A stretch of DNA of 64,000 nucleotides, from contig JASANG010000102.1 in assembly GCA_030248215.1 (NCBI GenBank), positions 1 through 64,000 on the forward strand, read 5' to 3'. This DNA comes from Enoplolaimus lenunculus. Its lineage: Eukaryota; Nematoda; Enoplea; Enoplida; Thoracostomopsidae. A program made the translations under genes and the position numbers. This document shows positions 12,182 to 23,427 of the stretch, piece after piece; within the stretch, counting starts at the first letter, position 1, and every line of letters starts with the position of its first letter. Below the pieces are notes generated by a model, which was not told the origin of the DNA, searched no databases, and saw only the letters and a list, made by a program, of their open reading frames with translations.

Positions 12182-14853
12182 ATGGGGTTCTGGCACACTT
12201 TTTCACTAGTTGGCACCATACAAGCCCAAATTGGTACAGTTGCAACTAGTGCAAAAAATTTGAATGGTCAAATTTGGTATTGTGACAAGCAAGTTCCACT
12301 TGCGGAAATTATTGAAAGGTCAAATACGCTATATAACAGTCTTCGTGTAAATGTTCAAGTATATTTTATAATTTTTGTTTTTTTAAACGACGCATGGATT
12401 AAAAAAAAAAAAAAAAAAAACCCAAAAACAAAAAAAAAACACAAAAAAAAAAACAACAAAACCCAACCACCCCAAGTGACAAGTAAAGTACGCTTGGAGA
12501 ATAATGTTTTTGGACACGTTTCAGTTTTTCCAAGTTCGCTTGAAACCCTTGTTGACAATTTAAAAACCGGAACAGATGAGCAGGAATTCAAAATAATGCA
12601 ACACTTCTTTCCAAACGCAAACAATTCCATGTTATCGCAGTACAGTTCCGCATTAAAGCAACGTTTAGGCCTTAGTTCGGTTAAACAAGTCAAACTTGTA
12701 CCAACACTGTTAAACAAGCGCGGATATATTGTGCACTATCGCAACTTAAAACTCTACCTTAATCTTCAAATGAAACTCGTCAAGATTAATCAAGGTGTCC
12801 AATTCTACCAAGCAGCAAGGATGAGACCCTACATCGAATTTAATACAGAGCAGCGTAAAGTCGCGAAAAGCAACTTTCGGAAAGAATCGTTCAAACTGCT
12901 CGATAATTCGGTGTTTGGCAAAAGTACGGAAAAAGTACGCAACTACGTTGACGTTCGTCATGTTACAGACAGCAACAAATTTCGGAAACTTGATGCAAGT
13001 ACGCGTTAAAATCGTAGCGAAGTGTTCAACGACAACTTGGTAGCAGTGATGCTCAATCGTGTTCGAGTTTGTTTAAACAAACCAATCTACGTTGGATTTA
13101 GTATCCCCGAGTTATCGCAGCATTTGATGTACGATTTTCATTACAACAGCTTAAAACAAAAATTTCCTCGACATCAATTGCTGTATACAAACACGATTCG
13201 CAAAATTGCCTAATCGAGTAGGATAATTTGCTGTAAAATCTCAAGCTACAAAGTCAGTTTTTCTATTTCATCGATTATCCCAAACAGCATTCTCTGTACG
13301 ATGAAACTGACAAGAAAGTGATGGGAAAGTTCAAGGATGAAACAAACTCAATACCTATACGCGAATTTGTCGGATTACGCTCTAAAATTTACAGCATTCT
13401 ACGCGAGGATCATTCGAAAAAGCGTGCAAAGGGAATAGCTAAGCCGGTAGTGAAACGGCGCATTTCGCACACTGACTATGTTACAAATTGGTTGCGTTGC
13501 TCGTGGGGGATGTATTAAGTCGTGAACCTCAAACACCACGAACCGTTTGCATCTTAACTTTGATCAACGTGAACCTCCATTTTTCAGCTACTTTGTCTAC
13601 AGCTCAAATCGCAACTTTTCGCCGCGAATTGAGTTGCACAGATTGTGCCTCGTTGGTCGTAAGGGGAACTTAATTCATTGCACAGACCTCTATAGCAGTG
13701 TAGCTGCTAGCTTATAAAAATTTTACAGAAACTGATCTTCAAGCAGAAGTGTCGTGCGTTTATATACCAAGATCTAGGAGCAGTAGACAAAACATTTTTT
13801 CAATTTTTGGATAACACTTATTTACATATGAAAACATCAGTTTGAAAAGTTGTACGCAATGTTCACTGTAAGATTTTGCAACAGTGTCATCTGCAGATTA
13901 ACAATTCAGCTCATTTGCAGTAGTCAGGCTCATGCCAGTTGATGTATGCGTGAAAGTGGTACTTGCACAATAGTTCGGTTTTTATGCCAGTTTATGTAAT
14001 TTTGGGCCTAAGAAACTGGCACAAGCTGCACAAGTTAATGCTTTGTTGCGTATTATCTTGTTATTAATGTTTGCAGCTTTGCCAGTTTCGCGGGCCCGTA
14101 GCCAAGGGGAGCGGGGGGGAGGTGGCGGTTGAACCCCCTGGAAAAGTTTTAGCACTCTTTTAAAAGTTTTCAACCTTGCTTGTAATTCATTGAAAACTCT
14201 AGAATGCGCCTCCTGAACATTTTTTAGCCCTCCTAACAAGGTGAGCCGGCTACAGGCGTGCAGTTTTGTCTTATCTTGCAGCTGGATGAAAATTTCTGAA
14301 TCTCTAATTTACATTTGATACCATTTTTTTGACTTAATTCGAGCATCATTAATAGTACCCGGTAAAAAATTTTATAAACACAACCAGTGTGCTTTATTTC
14401 GACTTTACGTTCGCCTGTCTAGTTGTTGTATGCATCGTTTGATTCTTAGCTGAAGCTGCCTCGCTGCATCGGGAAGCAAAACATTTACATCTATTTGTCA
14501 GCAAGTGTAAAACATGCAAAAACTCACTGTATTAATATGCTCAAACGTCATACAAAACGCACGCTGTAATATTTTGTTTTGAAAAACAATATTGCTTGAG
14601 CGAAACAAACGTGTAACAAAAACATCGTAAATTTTTCTCAGCAATTGCGCATTAATTTGCTGTAACCCCTTGACTCTTACTATCTTGATGGGCCTGCTAT
14701 GAACGACAACATTGTTGTGTTTATGAAAGATAACACAACAGTTTTGTTGAACCAATGCCAAACTTGAGTTTTCAAAACTTTGCACAAGTTGGAACTGGGC
14801 CCACTTGGGCTGTCATGGTGCCAACTAGTGCAAAAGTGTGCCAGAACCCCCAT
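12182..14853 (+). mobile_element. Polinton/Maverick-type fossil bounded by terminal inverted repeats
   Basis: Inverted repeats of roughly 60-75 bp bound the element: the left starts ATGGGGTTCTGGCACACTTT (12182) and the right is its diverged complement ending at 14853. Inside, on the plus strand at about 12480-13500, are remains of the C-terminal half of a protein-primed family B DNA polymerase, with the conserved blocks VHYRNLKLYLNLQMKL, LLDNSVFGKSTEKVRNYVD, KPIYVGFSIPELS, MYDFHYN and FKDETNSIPIREFVGLRSK. It is broken in several places and old. At 2.7 kb it lacks the capsid, protease, ATPase and integrase genes expected of a whole Polinton. The ends do not begin with the usual AGT and no 6-bp target duplication was found, so assignment of the ends to the same family is an inference. 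A low-complexity A-rich run lies at about 12400-12460. A family B MITE is inserted at 14093-14257. Confidence 0.75.
14093..14257. mobile_element. Family B MITE (GGCCCGTAGCC ends), nested in the Polinton fossil
   Basis: The left end GGCCCGTAGCCAAGG and right end GGTGAGCCGGCTACAGGC are imperfect inverted repeats around a 165-bp body that matches the copies at 50386 and 51750, including the shared phrases TTTTCAACCTTGCTTGTAAT and CATTGAAAACT. It sits inside the fossil element 12182-14853 and is therefore younger than it. Confidence 0.75.
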
Positions 14854-15875
14854 TTTTCTTCTACTACCTAAGTTCATTTAGAATGTTTAGTGCATACGAA
14901 TGTAAACAAAACAATTTTAGCAAACACGTACGTACACTAGATTAATTCGCAAAAATCAACTTTTATTGCATGTCCCAAAATTGGGTCAGAATTTATGAGT
15001 GAATGATAACATATCAGCTATACGAACTGTGGAATTCACTGTTTCATGACACGCAAAATCTAATCTATATATTAAAGCTGGAACGCCCCACATACGTAGT
15101 TTGGGCAACTTTCCAGCATTATTTTGTTTACAATAATTTGTTAGGAAATACACGTGATTGCTCTATGAACGGAAAATTTGCAAGGAAATTTTTGCGCTTT
15201 CGCTACATTTGCGCATTGCGCAAAGCTGGAAGACTAGTAAATATTATAAAATCAAACTAGTTAGTTGGTTTTCATTTTAGGTTCGGAATGAAAAAGTCAG
15301 TTTGTTCGTCTGTCTACTGAAAACAAAAACGTAACACACTTTGACATATTATAACGAGTTTCCACCAGTTTATTTTTACGTTAAACTAGTGTGGCAACAA
15401 CAAAAAATCGAGTCAGCATCGTACACAAAAATATTGCTCATAAACAAACTGCGAATACACTCTTTGAATATATACAGGCATAACTGTAGCAGCTTTATAT
15501 ATCTACTGATTCAAATAGCTTCCGCCGTTTTATGCTTACATAATAATGCTGAATCGTCAATGTAGTCAAGTGAGAACAAACAATTAATGTTTTTCAGTTT
15601 TGATGACCTGGATGTTTCTGATTTGGTCCACGGCTGCACCTTATGGCCGCTTGGGATTTGGTTCTGGGCACATCTAGTAAACATCGTGAGACGGTGGGAC
15701 GTATAAGTCAGGGGGTGTGACATGCGGATTCATGGAGATAAAATAGAAAACCTTATGCCGATGATGGACATTGGTTAAAAATGCATCAACAGTGAAACAT
15801 TGAAGAACCAAGATACATGTGAGTGTAAAATATCGAAGTTAAAGGCATAAAAAACTGAAAACTCAGCTGCTTGTG

Positions 15876-15945
15876 AGGCGGCGTGGCTACAGTGGTAGCG
15901 CGTTAGACTGAGAATCTGTCGGTCTTTCGATCGAAACTTACAAAC
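15876..15945 (+). repeat. tRNA-derived sequence (SINE head or tRNA pseudogene)
   Basis: GGCTACAGTGGTAGCGCG resembles a pol III A box and D arm, followed by an anticodon-arm-like TTAGA CTGAGAA TCTGT and a B-box-like GGTCTTTCGATCGAAAC. If folded as a tRNA the anticodon position reads GAG, but the T stem and acceptor stem do not pair properly, so it is not a functional tRNA. A tRNA-derived SINE is the likeliest explanation; its 3' limit cannot be seen. Confidence 0.5.
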
Positions 15946-16257
15946 TCAGGACTAAAAACCGTCGTACCATTAGCCTACGCAACTTATCAAAATGAGTTAG
16001 TAAACGAATATCAAAAATACCAAAACCGAATACTACCTGATCAAAACAATGGAAACAGATGTTGAACAGGTAAACAAAAATCGAACAATAAACGTATCAA
16101 AAAAAGTTACACCATGATACCATTCCTTGGTTTTGTTTCGCGTAGATCCACGAAATACGCCAAATTTCAGAAAAACTTGGCACATTCCTAACATCGTTGT
16201 TACTATTTAATTGATCCTTGCTGTTATTTTTAACCTTTGACATTGATTTAAATCAAA

Positions 16258-16312
16258 AAGAAGAAAAACAAGCAGAAAAAGAAGAAAAAGAAGTTGAAGA
16301 AGAAGAAGAAGA
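16258..16312 (+). repeat. Purine-rich GAA/GAAAAA simple repeat
   Basis: The stretch is almost entirely A and G, with AAGAAGAAGAAGAAGAAG at its right end. It is a simple-sequence run without coding context. Confidence 0.8.
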
Positions 16313-16469
16313 ATGCACTAAAATAGGCTTCAGTTTAAGCATCATGCAGTCACCATTATTAATGAGTCATTTTTTGAAACAATGACATACTTAAAAATAC
16401 AAAACTAGAACAGCCTGAGTTGGAATGCAAAATCTATTCAAGCTAGCTGACAAAGTACGTAAAGATTTC

Positions 16470-16672
16470 GGCCCATGTATAGAACAGGGCCGGAACAGTA
16501 GTATAAGCATATTTCTAAGCCTAAGCCTTAGCCTAAAGCGTATGGATGACCCTATGCCTAAGCCTAGCCTAAGCCTAAGCCTAAGCCTATGCAAAAACAT
16601 TAGTCTAAAGCTTAAACTGACTCTATTATAGCCCCTCCGGAAAACGATCCGACCCTGATCTATACATGGGCC
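16470..16672 (+). mobile_element. Family A MITE (TTAGGC core)
   Basis: Ends GGCCCATGTATAGAACAGGG and the complement of GGCCCATGTATAGATCAGGG are inverted repeats. The body contains arrays of the hexamer CCTAAG (complement TTAGGC). Flanks AAGATTTC and AACATTTC match at seven of eight bases, an 8-bp target duplication of hAT type. Confidence 0.85.
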
Positions 16673-17159
16673 AACATTTCTATATCAAATTTCGTGAAGA
16701 AATCAACGCTAAAACTGCTAGAACTGTTCCGCGAACATAATAGTTGGGTTGCAGAAACATTCGGACAAGTCGTATATATTCCGACTTCAGTCAATATTTT
16801 ACTTTATACTTGTACGGGTTTATTGTTGCTGGCAACATAGACTGGCATCAAGTATTGAAAACCTATGACTTAAAAAGCTACAAAGTTCCAGTGATATGTA
16901 GTAGACTTTTAGGTCGCAATCGAATATAAACCCAGTCCCAGAAGACCAAACTACTATATTACGTATTAATGATTAATGCACACTACAGTCAAATGTCCAA
17001 GTCCATTTCTAAACCTAAAGTCGGAATAGCGGCTCACGTAAAAGGTTAAAGCTTATCTGTAAATCCGAAACATCAATAAAACAAATTTGGAAATCCATAG
17101 CTTTTACGAGCCGGTCATTTTCTGTGAAATGGGGCGTGTATTGCGAACTTAGATTTTAC

Positions 17160-17322
17160 GTCCAATGTAAAGCACAGGGGCGGAACAGTATTATAAGCAT
17201 ATTCCTAAGCCTAAGCCTAAGCCTAAGCATAAGCCAAGCAAAAGAAAACTAGTCAAAAGCTTAAGCTTTACTCTATTGCAGTCCCACAGAAAAACGTTCC
17301 GCCCCTGTGCTATACATTGGCC
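17160..17322 (+). mobile_element. Family A MITE (TTAGGC core)
   Basis: A short 163-bp copy with ends GTCCAATGTAAAGCACAGGG and the complement of GGCCAATGTATAGCACAGGG. Flanks GATTTTAC and GATTTTAT match at seven of eight bases. The hexamer array is only about four units long, giving a view of the minimal element. Confidence 0.9.
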
Positions 17323-18639
17323 GATTTTATGAAGGAATTTCTTTCGTGATATCACTCTGGTCTGGTGTAGCGCTGGGCATTCACTTTTTACGATAATTTA
17401 AACGTTCGACAAAGTGGATAATATCCGACATTTGTCAAAGTCAACTCTTTTTAGTGATTTGGTTCCAACGTTTTATCAACTAAAGTTCTAACTATAGTTT
17501 ACAATTGAAATGGTCTCTTCGCGAACGTACAGGCAGTAGAAATCATAAAACTGTTTGCAAGTTTTCGTTTTATTCCATTGGTCACCGGAGACCACATTCT
17601 GAGCGTTTTTGTCCAATGCTGGCATCGCAGTCTTCTATAGAGTATCTTCTGTCTTGTTTTTAAATTTTAAAGTATATGTACGAAATGTTTTGTTTACAAT
17701 TTGTCTTTAAATTTCTGTTGCTGTCTGTTCGCATCGGTCATTCGAATGGAAACAAACAACAATTTAAGTACCACTGTGTAGCGTGTTTCGAAATAGGTTT
17801 AAGTTGCAATGTTTCAATGAAATAATTTTAGCGAGAAGTGTGATATATATTAGTGATGGGCATCTGATATTTTTTATATCCGAATATGCGGTGATTGTTG
17901 CCGGATATTTATCCGGATATATCCGTATATTCGAAATCAGATTATCTATTTTGGATTTCCAAAACTAGATTTTGCGTTTTTTGTGGATTCCGAACCTTTA
18001 TTTTTGTTTCTCAAGCACTTGTTTTAACTTGTTGCTCTAAGGTATGTACCCTGAACTACAAACTGATTGCTATGAGCGCAAAACATACAAATTTAAAAAT
18101 AGTTTTTTATTATGCAACTGTTTCACTAGTGCTGGGTAATCGGTTTAGAAAATTGCTACTGACTAATAAATAATTGCGTTGGACACCTGAACTTAAGTTG
18201 ATTTGGCTTGTCTCTGATCCTTGTTAAAATAATATTGCTGTAACTCTTCAGGACCCGTTCTAGTCTTAATATATCGAAACATAATGAAGATTAGGCTCCT
18301 CATAACCTATCCTGATAATTTCAATTAAATTTCAATTTTATAAGACTCGAATACATACTTTCATTTTTGTGATATATGGACTACAGCGGAGCCGAACTAA
18401 AAATGTATTTTCAGCAGTTCAGAAATCTATATTTTTCGTATATTGCTGGAAGCGACGCGCTAATTAGAATTGCGTCATTTTTTGCGTTTGATGACTGGTT
18501 TAGCGCACCTGAACTACTATTAATTTTACGACACTAATGTAGGAAGAAACTTTTTCTGTAACAACCAAGCTTTTTTAATCAATTTTGTGCTTTTTTCTCT
18601 CTGTGGGGGGAGGCTGCGGTTTCCTTGAACATTCCACGT

Positions 18640-18857
18640 TTTGAAAAAGCAGAGTGGGGTTGTCGCCCTCCCAACGCCACGCTAAACTGCTTGTTATTCA
18701 GACAGCTAGAATCGCTGCTAAAGTACTTTTGGATTGTTTTGTTATATGAGAAGAAAGTGGCTTTCGTGGGGAGTGAATTGAAAACTTATGAGCTCATGGG
18801 TTCTGTGTTATTGGAAATTCAAATGTGCCCTTTACCGATTGCCAGGTTTGCAAGCTA
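18640..18857 (+). pseudogene. Isolated exon-like stretch, faint DENN-domain resemblance
   Basis: A 70-codon frame reads CLLFRQLESLLKYFWIVLLY followed by EKKVAFVGSELKTYELMGSV. The pattern of leucine-rich helix, then LL-E-K-x-V-x-F-V-x-S resembles the core helix-strand of DENN domains, but no invariant residue decides it. A G-rich AG lies just upstream (18611) and a weak donor AG|GTTTGC near 18846. No partner exons were found nearby, so this is a dead fragment, an exon of an undetected gene, or coincidence. Confidence 0.2.
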
Positions 18858-19381
18858 GCCTTTTACTAATTAGCATCATACTCAGTTAGGCTTGGCGCCA
18901 TATTAAACCATGAGCGGTCACAACTTAAAATGACGCCCAGTATGTAATCTTGCGACGCGACTTGGTACATGTATATAAGTAGATTTTTTCTTGCAAAGAT
19001 AATATATTTTGTACTTGACGGTGCGTATTTGTTGCAAGTTTTTCAATGGGCTAATTTTGAGATAATTTAAAAATACGAAGTCATTATTTCGATAAAAGTA
19101 AGATGCCGAATTTTTCTCCACTAACGCCGCCAAAATTCTCTGAATTTTTATTAATCATTTATATGCAGTTGACCACACAAATCGTTGCGCAGAAAACCAA
19201 CTAAAATTCATCTAAGCTCTTTAATAAGTTTCAAGTGTTTTCTTGTTTCTTCATTCGGCTTACGAATTTGGTTAATGGTTTATAAAATTTTTACTTGGAA
19301 TGCGTTTTGTGTCACTTTAAGCAATGCGCATACCGGACATCCGGTACTGATATAACTTGGTTTCTGTTTCCGTGTCCGTTG

Positions 19382-19582
19382 CACTGCAAAAACTGGCAAG
19401 TCAAATTGACTCTCTCCGAAATAGTCTTTTCCTTACTACACAAACTGAGTCAAAATTTGACGCCACCTGAGTCAAACTCGTCTCCATTTGATTCTTGCGG
19501 GATCGAATTTTGACTCAGTTTGTGTAAGTCATGAAAAGCCTATTTCGGAGAGAGTCATTTGGACTCACCATATTTTGCAGTG
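19382..19582. mobile_element. Family C fold-back MITE (CACTGCAAAAA ends)
   Basis: Starts CACTGCAAAAACTGGC and ends with the complement of CACTGCAAAATATGG. Internal arms also pair: GACTCTCTCCGAAATAG against CTATTTCGGAGAGAGTC and ACACAAACTGAGTCAAAAT against ATTTTGACTCAGTTTGTGT, so nearly the whole 201 bp forms one hairpin. A second full copy is at 43048 and a half copy at about 20125-20193. Confidence 0.9.
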
Positions 19583-20852
19583 TACAGAAATAACAAAAAT
19601 TTCGTTATTTTTGTGCTCAAAATTAGATCTAAGCATCGCCGGTCTTAGCGGCCCGAAAAACACATCAATTTGAAAGGTTCCAAAGCCAGTAAGGTCCAAA
19701 CATGAAAGTTTGTGTGGGATTGAGTCAAAAAAAGTTGTCTGGCTTTTGTAGCTGGCTTGAAACTCAATGAGTTTCCGATATTTTATGTCCCCAGAAAAAA
19801 TGCTGGACCAAGTACGTCTTGTATCTGAATGTGGTTTCGCTTTCTAAAAGTTATCTACGCTCAAACAGCTAACAAACATTTTGTCGCTCCCTACTTTGTC
19901 CTTGCCAGCATGTCTTCTCAAAAACCGAATAAGATTTCAGCTCATTCTCTTTCCGCAATCTATCGGAATTCGTGTTCCGGCCGGAATTCCTGCAAAAATT
20001 CAATTCCTGTTACTGTTCCTGTTCCTGCATACAAAGAAGCAGGAACCGGAATTTTTACGGTTTTGTGGCAAATTATATGCCTAATCATTTAAACATTGGT
20101 AACTTTGTCTTTCAAAAATTATTATCTCACTTTGTGTAGTCCCGTAGAGTTTATTTCGGAGAAAGTCAATTTAATCCACCATTTTTTGCAGTATCTATAT
20201 ATTAAACCTATTTTATAACATCACTATAATTTGTTCCACGTTTTTGCAATGTTCCAGGTAAATAACATTCGTTCATTAACACCGGCAACGAACTCTGGCT
20301 CACACTTTACATCAGACAACGCGATTTAAAATCGCAAGAAAAAATATATATTTTGTTTTTAACTGCAAAAAATCGCGTAAAAGACCGTCTGTTGTTTTTA
20401 TGTCGCAAATGTATTGCACGCAAATGCGATTTCAGCTTAATTTTTACAGTAGATGCATCAGTTTTAGCTTTTATATTATACCGGATTCATGTGCGGGTGT
20501 TATATCGTAATATTGTTTATGCATTTGAGTTTATTTGAATAGTGTTTTTCATCATTTCCAACTATATATAAAAGTCTAAGTTTAATCAGCGCTAGAGCCC
20601 TGTGCGTAAAAGTTGTGCTGAGGATGCCTTCAGGTATGAACTCACCAGGTAAGGATTACTGGTCCGCAGCTCTCATTTCACTCAAAAAACAGCCATGCAA
20701 ACTTTTCGCTACAATGACTCTCTATATGTTGTACATTACAATTAATACATGCGTATTTATAACCCGTCAGTAAGCATGCTTGTTTTACTCAAACAGAACG
20801 TAGAATGTATCCATCAATTTAAACGTTAAAAATATTAATGTTCTGGATTATC

Positions 20853-20867
20853 AGGACCGTAACAGTA
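20853..20867 (+). mobile_element. Left fragment of a family A MITE, interrupted by a family H element
   Basis: AGGACCGTAACAGTAGTATAAGC is the start of family A without its first bases; the copy is cut at 20868-20875 by the family H insertion and a short piece resumes after 21295. The rest of the A copy is lost. Confidence 0.6.
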
Positions 20868-20875
20868 GTATAAGC

Positions 20876-21287
20876 CAGGATTCCATCGGAATTCTGATTC
20901 CGGCTAAAATTGTAGCAAATTTTGACTTCCGATTCCGATTCCGGCTGATTGCTGTTCCGATACCGGAATTATGCTTATTCGGTTTCGAGTTTTTAAGATG
21001 ATTAAACTTATATTTTATTTGTTTCGTTTCGTTTCGTTCATTTGCAATTATTCTGTTGGTTTTTTTAGTAGATAATCTGATTTGTTACGTGTATTCCGTC
21101 AGCTATATAAACAATTTTTGCTGAACCAGTGAACAGTACCGGAAACAGGCATACTACAACAAGTTAAAAGTGATACACCTTTAACTTTTCCATAGCATTA
21201 CTGCCACTTAATTCCAATTCCGATTCCGACAGTAATATTTTATTCCGATTCCGCTTCCGACAAAATCTAGTTCCGGTTGCAACCCTG
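20876..21287. mobile_element. Family H hAT-like MITE with perfect 8-bp duplication
   Basis: Inverted ends CAGGATTCCATCGGAATTC and the complement of CAGGGTTGCAACCGGAAC enclose 412 bp rich in TTCCGATTCCGGC repeats. The 8-bp GTATAAGC is present on both sides (20868-20875 and 21288-21295), exactly. The duplication is family A sequence, so H jumped into an existing A copy. Confidence 0.9.
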
Positions 21288-21828
21288 GTATAAGCTTTTG
21301 CTGACTGACAGCTGTTTTTGGTGGTCCTTAACTTTGATACTGTCGTGTTGCCAACTCAGGCACGCAGGAGGCGACTCAATTCTCTACGAAGCGAAATATT
21401 AAATACGCACACAGTGACGGGTATTAAGCTGGTTAAGATACAAGGCTTTTCCAAAGATCAATGTGATTGGGTCACTAAAACTAAGAAATGTTAAAAAAAA
21501 ATTTCCATATGAATAATTTAATGATAATCGTTCTAGTGAGTGTTCTCGTCCGAAACAAAATACCTAAAATTTTAGTATTTGACAGTCATTTAAACGTTTA
21601 CTGTTAAAATTAGGTGTTTTGCACTGAATGTGTGTGGTGTAAGGGGGGAACTAAGCACATCAGTGATCATAAGTTTTCAATTGTTCATGAGCCCTTAGAA
21701 CGATCCAAGAATTGATATATAATGTTGCTGTGCTTCAAAGGCGGATCCAGAAATTTTTGACTGAGGACGGACTGGCAACCTTAACATTTTATTATCAACA
21801 AGTTTTTTGAGGGGGAATAATTGTAAGG

Positions 21829-22395
21829 TACACACAATATAAATTGTCTTGAATGCAAGAAATATAGCATGAAACTTAAGACAATATGCCTTGATATAGA
21901 CTCTAGATATATGTCGTGATTTTAAGATGTTGTATTAAATTTTCAGAAATATATGTGACACAATTTTCACATTTAAATGTCTTAAACTTAAGACTTTGTT
22001 TGAGAACGATTAAGATAAATATTTCTGAAATATATTCAAACAAATGTTTCTGAAATATATGACAAACATGTCTGAAATATAACACCGATTTGCCAGGCAA
22101 AGCGAATTCAAAACTGGGGGATAAAGCTCAACCGAATACCCTAATATTACAAACTAAGATACGTTCAAGACGTAAACTTAAGTTGGGGGGCTCAACCCGA
22201 AATATCTTTCAAATTCGAATATTTATATACATTCTTAAGAAGATAACGCGGCAACTTTTTTCTAAAAATCTGAGAATTAATTCTTGAATATAAGGACAAC
22301 TATTTCTTGAAAGAAAGAAATTTGTGTCTTATAAATTGGCAATAGTAATTTTTTGAATATAAGACATTTACTTATGTTTTACAAATTTTAGTTTT
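21829..22395 (+). mobile_element. Family E element, right-truncated copy
   Basis: Left end TACACACAATATAAATTGTC; the body (GCCAGGCAAAGCGAATTC at 22093, GGGGGGCTCAACCCGAAATA at 22185) is closely matched, in inverted orientation, at 44260-44745. Homology to that copy stops near 22395. The element encodes no protein that I can see. Confidence 0.75.
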
Positions 22396-22677
22396 CGAGT
22401 TCAAATAGAATGCAATAGACTAAACATCACTTTTATTATGACGACATTTAAAACAACATTTTGCGATCAGGATACCTTATAACTATGCCGCAATGTTCAA
22501 TTTCAAAACAACAACTTACAATTTCCGTCATTTTATTAAAAACAAACATTAATAGTTTGATTTGGCAAGCCGCCCATCGATAGAACAGGTCACGAACGCT
22601 AATTTTGAATCTAAGCCTAAGAAAGCCTCAGTCTATAGTGCAAATCTAAGTCTAAACCGTAGACAAAGACTAAGAAA

Positions 22678-22741
22678 AGAGCGTCCGCACGGGGAGAAAA
22701 TGTTCGGCGCCCCCCCAAACGTAATTTTCTGCGGACGCTCC
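22678..22741. repeat. Small hairpin with GAGCGTCCGC arms
   Basis: GAGCGTCCGC (22680-22689) is repeated as its exact complement GCGGACGCTC (22731-22740) around about 40 bases. The same GCGGACGCTCC word recurs alone at about 28101-28111 in intron 3 of the P4HA gene, so it may be the edge of another dispersed element. Confidence 0.5.
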
Positions 22742-23065
22742 TGGACTAAGATCTGTGAAAATATGAGGATCGTTTGCTATGTATTGGTGCGGTAAACATA
22801 AAAACGTGGCCTTTTAATCCAACATGGGGGTGGCACGCTTAACCTAATTTAAAACAAATTTTGGTCACAGCAGGCGCAAAAGTTAATGGATTTAGAATTA
22901 ATTGAGAAACTATTTTCTATTGGATCCCGCACAATATATTGAGTTACCAGAAATGTTGCGAGTGAAGCGAACGAGAAATCAAACGCCATTTCGATGCAAC
23001 AAAATTTGAATTTACAATAAAGCAGCTTTTACCAAATTTAATCATATGTTTTCTGGCAACCGCCA

Positions 23066-23200
23066 GGCCCGTAGCCAGCTCACCTTGCTAGGGCGGCTAA
23101 AAATTTTTCAAGAGCTGCATTCAAGTGTTTTCAATGAGTTACAGCAAGGCTGAAAATTCTCCAGGGCGCGAAAACTTTTCCAGCTTCTGGACACAGTAAT
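23066..23200. mobile_element. Family B MITE, inverted and partial
   Basis: GGCCCGTAGCCAGCTCACC at the left is the end that is on the right in the other copies, followed by reverse-complement B sequence (TTGCTAGGGCGGCTAAAAAT, TTTTCAATGAGTTACAGCAA). The other end is not recognisable. Confidence 0.65.
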
Positions 23201-23218
23201 GTTTATTGGACCCCTCTT

Positions 23219-23427
23219 GGCCCATGTATAGAACAGGGCTGGATCTTTTTTCCGGAGGGGCTATAATAGAGTCAGTTTAACCTTTAGACTAATGTTTTAC
23301 TTTGGTTTAGGCTTAGGCTTAGGCTTAGGAATAGGCTCATCCGTACGCTTAAGCTAAGGCTTAGGCTTAGGCTTAGGCTTGGGAATATGTCTATACTACT
23401 GTTCCGGCCCTGTTATATACATGGGCC
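23219..23427 (-). mobile_element. Family A MITE (TTAGGC core), inverted
   Basis: Ends GGCCCATGTATAGAACAGGG and the complement of GGCCCATGTATATAACAGGG are almost perfect. The hexamer reads GGCTTA on the plus strand, so this copy is inverted relative to that at 16470. Flanking octamers do not match, so the duplication is eroded or the copy was rearranged. Confidence 0.85.

Noticed and set aside
15876-15945. Functional tRNA gene
   Set aside because: Acceptor and T stems do not pair; only the promoter boxes and anticodon arm resemble a tRNA.
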